Assembly (NCBI RefSeq): GCF_001424565.1
Contig: NZ_LMOL01000004.1
Location: forward strand, 62,328 to 126,327
DNA from: Arthrobacter sp. Leaf141
GTDB taxonomy: Bacteria; Actinomycetota; Actinomycetes; Actinomycetales; Micrococcaceae
Length of the DNA: 64,000 bases
Reading direction: 5' to 3'
Under the pieces are notes generated by a model. That model searched no databases, was not told the DNA's origin, and worked only from the letters and a program-made list of their open reading frames with translations. The first letter of the stretch is position 1, and each line of letters starts with the position of its first letter. Below are positions 59,886 to 64,000 of this stretch, piece after piece. The translations under genes were made by a program, and so were the position numbers.

Positions 59886-60346
59886 GCGCCGGCACCGCAG
59901 CCCCGGTCCGGATTGAAGTCCCGGTGCCCATGCGCTGGGGCGACATGGACGCTTACGGACACATCAACAACGTCCAGATCGTGAGGATGCTGGAGGAGGC
60001 GCGGATCGCCGCCTTCGGCCCTCCCCGGGGAGCCGGCCAGCCAGGCGTTGACCCGCAGGTTTCCCTCTTCAACGACGTCCCGGACGGCACCATGGCGCTG
60101 GTGGTTGACCACAGAATCCGTTACGTCCGGACGCTGGAGTACCGCAACATCCCCGCCGTGGTCCAGGTGTGGATCGGCGCCGTCAAGGGCGCCAGCTTTG
60201 ATATCCACTACCTTGTCCTGGACCCGGTGACGGGCGAGGACTGCGTGAAGGCAAGCAGCCACCTGGCGTTTGTGGACGAGGCCACCGGCCGGGTCCAGCG
60301 ACTCACTCCCGAGCAGCGGCAACGGCTGGCGCCCTACGTGCACTAG
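59882..60346 (+). CDS. Hotdog-fold acyl-CoA thioesterase
   Basis: A 4HBT-type thioesterase. The core is PMRWGDMDAYGHINNVQIVR, with the usual Asp/His/Asn catalytic region, then FNDVPDGTMALVVDHRIRYV and a tail ending RLAPYVH. The first ATG/GTG (59924) would cut off the beta-strand APVRIEVPV that normally precedes the WGDMD motif. The frame is open upstream, and a CTG at 59882 overlaps the exporter's TGA as CTGA. I therefore give 59882 as the likely start; the conservative alternative is 59924. Product of about 140-154 residues. Confidence 0.7.
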   Translation: MSAGTAAPVRIEVPVPMRWGDMDAYGHINNVQIVRMLEEARIAAFGPPRGAGQPGVDPQVSLFNDVPDGTMALVVDHRIRYVRTLEYRNIPAVVQVWIGAVKGASFDIHYLVLDPVTGEDCVKASSHLAFVDEATGRVQRLTPEQRQRLAPYVH

Positions 60347-60382
60347 CAGCCGCACCCCCATCACATCCACTGAAGGAGCACC

Positions 60383-60613
60383 ATGGCAAAGAAAAAGACC
60401 TGGAAAGAAATGTCGCCGGCCAGCAAGGCCGGAACCATTGTGGTGGGTGTGGCGCAGGTGGCGCTGCTCCTGGCAGCCCAACGGGACATTTCCCGCCGCC
60501 CCGCGGAACTCATCAACGGACCCAAAGCGGCCTGGCGGCTGGCCGCGTTTGTGAACTTCATCGGGCCTACCGGCTACTTCATCTTCGGCCGGAAACGGGC
60601 TGCGGGCCTCTAA
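60383..60613 (+). CDS. Small membrane protein, PLDc_N-like
   Basis: A 76-residue protein with a basic N-terminus (MAKKKTWKEMSPASKAG), one span (IVVGVAQVALLLAA) and a second hydrophobic stretch WRLAAFVNFIGPTGYFIFGR. FINFIGPIAYF-type endings occur in the phospholipase D N-terminal membrane domain family. ATG 60383 follows GAAGGAG. It lies 36 bp after the thioesterase and is probably the last gene of that transcript. Function unknown. Confidence 0.75.
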   Translation: MAKKKTWKEMSPASKAGTIVVGVAQVALLLAAQRDISRRPAELINGPKAAWRLAAFVNFIGPTGYFIFGRKRAAGL

Positions 60614-60642
60614 GCCAGGCGGCCGCCCGTCCGGGCGCCGGG

Positions 60643-62298
60643 TTACACCGGTACCCGGAAGGTAAACACCGTTCCCTCACCCAGGGTGCTGTCCACGTCG
60701 ATGGAACCGCCGTGGGCTTCCACGATTGCCTTGCTGATAGGCAGGCCCAGCCCGACGCCCGGAATGGCGGTGCGGCGGACGTTGCTGGTGCGGAAGAACT
60801 TCGCAAACACCTCGGATGCGTCCTCAGGGGTCATCCCCATGCCAGTGTCCGTGACCCTGCAGGCCACGTTTCCGTCCTCCTCCACGAGGCTGACCCGGAC
60901 GCTGCCGCCGTCGGGCGAGTATTTGATGGCATTCGACACCAGGTTGTCCAGGACCTGTGAGATCCTGGCGCCATCCACGTGGGCTTCCAGGGTGTCCGGG
61001 ACGTCCGCCGTCAGGACAATACCCGAGGCGGCGGCTTTGGGCAGGGCCGATGAGACGCTGCTGCGCACCAGCTCAGCCACGTTCACCGCATGGGGTGTGA
61101 CAATCAGCTGCCCGTTGCGGCTGGCCAGCAGATCCGAGACCAGCGTGAGGAGCCGCTCCGAGTTCCGGCGGATGATATCGAGCATTTCGCGCTGTGAATC
61201 GTCCGGCTCGTCGAAGAGCAGCAGTTCAACGTATCCGAGGATGGATGTCAGCGGAGTACGGAATTCATGGGAGACGCTGGAGACGAAGTCATCCTTTGCG
61301 GTCAGCGCATTGACGAGGTCTGTGACGTCACCGAACGCAATGACGGAACCGGCAAATTTGCCGTCTTCGTCCTTCATCGCGCGGGCAGTGGTCACAAAGG
61401 CCCGCTGCGCTGCTCCCTCGCCCAGCCACACGAGGTAGTCAGTGAAGGTCTCGCCGAGGACGGCACGGCGCACCGGCCGGTCTTCCACGGGAATGAGGGT
61501 GGTCCGGTCCGCTGCGTAGACCAGGAGCTGGGACTCGTTGGGGTCTTCGATGGTGCTGGGCCGGGCCAGTTCATGGTTGGCGCGCTGCTTGCGGTTCATC
61601 AGGATGTCGTGCCCGTCGGCGTCCACGGCGAGTACGCCCAGGTGGACGGTGTCCAGGACCGTGTTGAGCAGGGCTTCCTGGCGCTGGCTGGTCCGCAGGT
61701 TGGCCTGCAAAAGCGCGTCCTTGTCCTGCAGCTCCTTTTGTTGGCGCATCATGCTGCGCGTCAGGACGCTCACGGACACACCGATACCCAGCATCATGAC
61801 CGGAAGCAGCAGGGCGCGGGTCAAGCCTTGGGGCGTCACGTCGCCCTTAAGGAACAGCGGCACCCAGATGATGGCAAGGGGCGCCAGGAAGGAGAGCCAG
61901 ACCGACGTTTTCGGGTAGTAGCTGGAGGCGCACAGCCAGATCACCGGGAAGACCGCCAGGAGGCTGATGCCGGTCAGGCTGTCCTGGCCGCCTTCGCGGC
62001 CCACCGCGATGGAAATGAAGTCAAGCAGCGGTATGACCAGGAAGCTGGTGTACGGCAGCCGGTCCCACGGCACCAGGTAGCAGAGGGCCATGATGAGGAG
62101 CTGGGAGATGACAAAGGAGCCGAACAGCACGTTGTCCATGGTGCCCGGGAAGAAGGCCCACACCAGGAAGACCGTCAGCAGCGTGGTGATGAACAGCGGC
62201 ATCTGGCTCATGGCCACGCGGTCCGTCAGGCGGAGTTCATGGAAGGGCCGCCTAAGCCGCCAAAAGCGCCCGGCGGACCATAGCTCGCGGTCAGACAT
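60643..62298 (-). CDS. Membrane sensor histidine kinase with PAS domain
   Basis: A 551-residue sensor kinase: six or seven spans (about residues 25-180), a coiled coil (MMRQQKELQDKDALLQANL), a PAS-like domain (TVHLGVLAVDADGHDILMNR), then HisKA with H-box SVSHEFRTPL (His344). The HATPase_c domain follows, with DNLVSNAIKYSPDGG (N), TDTGMGMTPED (G1) and PGVGLGLPISKAI (G2). It is divergent from the response-regulator gene, with 96 bp between them. All catalytic boxes are intact. Signal unknown. Confidence 0.92.
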   Translation of the reverse strand: MSDRELWSAGRFWRLRRPFHELRLTDRVAMSQMPLFITTLLTVFLVWAFFPGTMDNVLFGSFVISQLLIMALCYLVPWDRLPYTSFLVIPLLDFISIAVGREGGQDSLTGISLLAVFPVIWLCASSYYPKTSVWLSFLAPLAIIWVPLFLKGDVTPQGLTRALLLPVMMLGIGVSVSVLTRSMMRQQKELQDKDALLQANLRTSQRQEALLNTVLDTVHLGVLAVDADGHDILMNRKQRANHELARPSTIEDPNESQLLVYAADRTTLIPVEDRPVRRAVLGETFTDYLVWLGEGAAQRAFVTTARAMKDEDGKFAGSVIAFGDVTDLVNALTAKDDFVSSVSHEFRTPLTSILGYVELLLFDEPDDSQREMLDIIRRNSERLLTLVSDLLASRNGQLIVTPHAVNVAELVRSSVSSALPKAAASGIVLTADVPDTLEAHVDGARISQVLDNLVSNAIKYSPDGGSVRVSLVEEDGNVACRVTDTGMGMTPEDASEVFAKFFRTSNVRRTAIPGVGLGLPISKAIVEAHGGSIDVDSTLGEGTVFTFRVPV

Positions 62299-62361
62299 GG
62301 CGGTGGGGCTTCTGGGGCAGGAGTTGCAGGACCATACAAGCAGGATATATCCGCACCGGGC

Positions 62362-62367
62362 TATACT
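62362..62367 (+). promoter_or_regulatory. -10 element of the response-regulator gene
   Basis: TATACT (62362-62367) is a near-consensus -10 in the 96-bp divergent region. No convincing -35 accompanies it, which would fit activator dependence. Confidence 0.4.
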
Positions 62368-62394
62368 TCAGACGTTGGCTGCTGAGGGGACACT

Positions 62395-63162
62395 ATGAGT
62401 GAAGCACGTGTGGGACTTGTCATTGAGGATGATCACGATATCCGGGAACTGGTCCGCACTGTGCTGACCCAGGCCGGCTTTGAGGTGACGGTAGCCAGCA
62501 CGGGCGCAGAAGGCGTCCTGGTGGCTAAAACCCTGAACCCCGACGTGATTACACTCGACCTGGGCCTGCCCGACATCGACGGTTTCGAAGTGTCGAGGCA
62601 GATCCGTGAGTTCTCGGACGCCTACATCGTGATGCTGACGGCCCGCACCGAGGAACTCGATACTTTGATCGGCCTGGAATCCGGCGCCGATGACTACCTC
62701 ACCAAGCCGTTCCGGCCCCGCGAGCTCCGGGCCCGCGTTGCTGCGATGATGCGCCGGCCCAGGTCCGCAGCGGAGGCAACGGACACGTCAGCGCCTGAGG
62801 TGTCCGCCAACAACCACGTGCGGCCCGAACGGGGCAATTTCAGCCACAACGGCCTTGACCTGAGCTACGCGTCCCGGACTGTGCTGGTGGATGGGACGGA
62901 AATGAACCTGACCCGGACGGAATTCGAACTCCTGCACGCGCTGCTGGAAGCCGGCCGGACTGTCCGGACCAAGGCGGATCTGGTGCGTCGGCTGCGGGAC
63001 GAGGATTACGACGTCGGAAGTTACATCAGCGAATCCGACGAACGATCCGTGGAAGTCCACATGGGCAACCTGCGCAAAAAGCTGGGCGATTCGCCGCAAA
63101 GCCCGCGCTGGCTCCAGACTGTACGCGGTGTGGGTTACCGCCTGGCTCCCGGCGAGCACTGA
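62395..63162 (+). CDS. OmpR/PhoB-type response regulator
   Basis: A 255-residue response regulator. The receiver domain has the acidic pocket EDD (residues 11-13), phospho-acceptor Asp55 in VITLDLGLPDIDG and the lysine of YLTKPFRPREL. The effector is an OmpR winged helix (LTRTEFELLHALLEAGRTV, SVEVHMGNLRKKLGDS, QTVRGVGYRLAPGEH). It pairs with the divergent histidine kinase. Its last 28 bases overlap the convergent Hpt-like gene. Confidence 0.95.
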   Translation: MSEARVGLVIEDDHDIRELVRTVLTQAGFEVTVASTGAEGVLVAKTLNPDVITLDLGLPDIDGFEVSRQIREFSDAYIVMLTARTEELDTLIGLESGADDYLTKPFRPRELRARVAAMMRRPRSAAEATDTSAPEVSANNHVRPERGNFSHNGLDLSYASRTVLVDGTEMNLTRTEFELLHALLEAGRTVRTKADLVRRLRDEDYDVGSYISESDERSVEVHMGNLRKKLGDSPQSPRWLQTVRGVGYRLAPGEH

Positions 63163-63545
63163 GACTGTAGCCTGTGGATGGTCTGCCGGCCGCAGTGGTC
63201 GATGGGCCGCAGGAACGTCGCTGCCAGGTTTGGCAGCACCACCGCGATGTCGCCGCTCCGGGCGCCCCGCCGGATTTCGCCTTCGAGGTCCAGCGCCAGT
63301 CCTGCCAGGCGTTCCGCGCCCACCATCTGGCTGGACGTTTTGAGGCTGAGGACCGCGTCCACTGAGCCCTCGAGGTCTCCCGTGGTGAGGGCGAGCCGCA
63401 GGCGGCTTATCCGCTGGGGAAGGTATTCGATGAAGTGGCCCACAAAGACCTTGCTGTAGCCGCCGTCGTCCTCCAGCTCTTCCCGCAGCCGGTCCAGTAC
63501 GGACTGGTCCACCAGTGGCCGCGGGGTGTCATCTGAGGTGCTCAA
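63135..63545 (-). CDS. Hpt-like protein lacking the phosphorylatable histidine
   Basis: A 136-residue four-helix protein of the histidine-phosphotransfer type: QSVLDRLREELEDDGGYSKVF, HFIEYLPQRISRLRLALTTG, then AVLSLKTSSQMVGAERLAGL. The last stretch aligns with the Hpt motif A-H-S-L-K-G-S-S but has Leu66 where the active histidine belongs. The TTG start at 63545 has AAAGGA five bases upstream. The C-terminal end is encoded antisense to the 3' end of the response regulator. It may bind receiver domains without transferring phosphate. Confidence 0.75.
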   Translation of the reverse strand: MSTSDDTPRPLVDQSVLDRLREELEDDGGYSKVFVGHFIEYLPQRISRLRLALTTGDLEGSVDAVLSLKTSSQMVGAERLAGLALDLEGEIRRGARSGDIAVVLPNLAATFLRPIDHCGRQTIHRLQSQCSPGARR

Positions 63546-63669
63546 AACGGTCCTTTCCGGTGGTGATCGGCGTCGGGGAAACCAGGGAATCAACGGGGTC
63601 ATTTGCTCTTCTTCAGGTTAGGTGGATGGCCTTGGCGGGTCAGGTTTTCAGCGAATAATTGTGGGTTTC

Positions 63670-63700
63670 TTGATAAGACTGCGGCTTTTACCCCTAATAT
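63670..63700 (+). promoter_or_regulatory. Promoter of the secreted-protein gene
   Basis: TTGATA (63670-63675), a 19-base spacer and TAATAT (63695-63700) form a plausible promoter with a leader of about 60 bases. The leader contains no riboswitch pattern I can recognise. Confidence 0.5.
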
Positions 63701-63766
63701 CGAACCCAGTGCTTTCCGCACCAAAAATGGCGGCTTTTTGCTGCCGGCTGACTGGGGACAACTGCC

Positions 63767-64000
63767 ATGATCCGATCGCTGAAAACCGTTGTTGCTGGGT
63801 TGCTTGCCGGGACGGTCCTGGTGGTGTCCGGGGTGTCCGGCATCGCGCCGGCCGCTGCGGCACCGGCTGCCCAGGTCACGCTAAGTCCGGGGTCCGGTCC
63901 TGCCGGCTCCGCGGTTACGGCGACCGGGACGGGCTTCAAAGCCTCCACCAGTGGAACCGTCACAGCGGGCGCCAGCTCATTTTCCTTCAAGACATCCGGC
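63767..64000 (+). CDS. Secreted protein, N-terminal part (runs off window)
   Basis: Only the first 78 residues are inside the window. A basic start (MIRSLKT) and hydrophobic core (VVAGLLAGTVLVVSGVSGIA) lead to an Ala-rich cleavage region, APAAAAPAA, which is a Sec signal peptide without a lipobox. The mature part begins VTLSPGSGPAGSAVTATGTG, resembling an IPT/TIG-like immunoglobulin fold of surface proteins. The rest is unseen, so no function is assigned. Confidence 0.7.
   Translation, partial: MIRSLKTVVAGLLAGTVLVVSGVSGIAPAAAAPAAQVTLSPGSGPAGSAVTATGTGFKASTSGTVTAGASSFSFKTSG

Noticed and set aside
63546..63766. A riboswitch (c-di-AMP or c-di-GMP type) in the leader of the secreted-protein gene
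   Set aside because: I looked for the conserved cores of these classes because secreted cell-wall proteins often have them, but none is recognisable.
1..64000. CRISPR arrays, insertion sequences, prophage or integrative-element ends
   Set aside because: No regularly spaced direct repeats, transposase motifs, integrase genes or target-site duplications were seen; the tRNA-Arg gene has no adjacent integrase or duplicated 3' end.

Overview
This is a high-GC window with compact, mostly operonic genes. Several features point to an actinobacterium close to Arthrobacter/Pseudarthrobacter: leaderless or near-leaderless starts with TANNNT -10 boxes, many GTG/TTG starts, a tRNA gene without encoded CCA, a DtxR/IdeR-type iron box, PcrA, and a Corynebacterium-like myo-inositol cluster. 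No phage, insertion sequence, CRISPR array, rRNA operon or replication origin is visible. No gene-free gap exceeds about 300 bases. This looks like ordinary chromosome with several accessory catabolic and efflux modules.

Layout. 1-12.7 kb: the 3' end of fdhD, a GH38 alpha-mannosidase, a two-gene unit of an HTH protein and a seven-span membrane protein, an ABC-F ATPase behind a terminator-like leader, an ABC exporter, a Nudix hydrolase with a DUF6314-like protein directly behind tRNA-Arg(CCT), two membrane proteins and an inositol-monophosphatase-family enzyme. 12.7-20.7 kb: helicase pcrA, an MGT-type glycosyltransferase, a lipoprotein, sucCD ending in a strong terminator, and an ArsR/SRPBCC pair. 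20.8-41.4 kb: a large inositol locus. It holds a tautomerase-family gene, the iolC-aldolase-iolD-mmsA-iolE-iolG-iolH-MFS operon, a second operon with a sugar ABC importer and two more Gfo/Idh dehydrogenases, and a minus-strand unit of a GntR regulator, iolB and a LacI regulator. A MarR/MFS efflux pair lies between the second operon and the minus-strand unit. 41.6-46.7 kb: a matrixin-like metalloprotease, a ferritin-VIT fusion, a small acidic protein, a sodium:solute symporter and an XRE-cupin regulator. 46.7-50.7 kb: an iron-siderophore ABC importer behind a 17/19 DtxR box. 50.8-53.7 kb: a ureohydrolase and a ThDP enzyme. 53.8-60.6 kb: MarR/DHA2 efflux, a heterodimeric ABC exporter, a thioesterase and a small membrane protein. 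60.6-64 kb: a divergent histidine kinase and response regulator, an Hpt-like protein lacking its histidine, and the start of a secreted protein.

How the genes connect. Two inferred regulons stand out. (1) An identical 14-mer, ATGTCAGTACAAAC, lies upstream of the tautomerase gene, the iolC operon and the sugar ABC operon. At the last two it sits exactly 2 bases before a perfect TTGACA -35. This ties the tautomerase and the ABC importer to inositol catabolism; the GntR regulator in the iolB unit is the likely binder. (2) A 19-bp near-palindrome (CTTGWTGCCYATYAGRCAA) lies in front of both the sodium:solute symporter and the ureohydrolase-ThDP operon. With the XRE-cupin regulator between them, these genes look like one uptake/catabolism module for an arginine-derived guanidino compound, with the iron-uptake operon lying inside it.

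All functional calls come from reading motifs and context. No database search was run.
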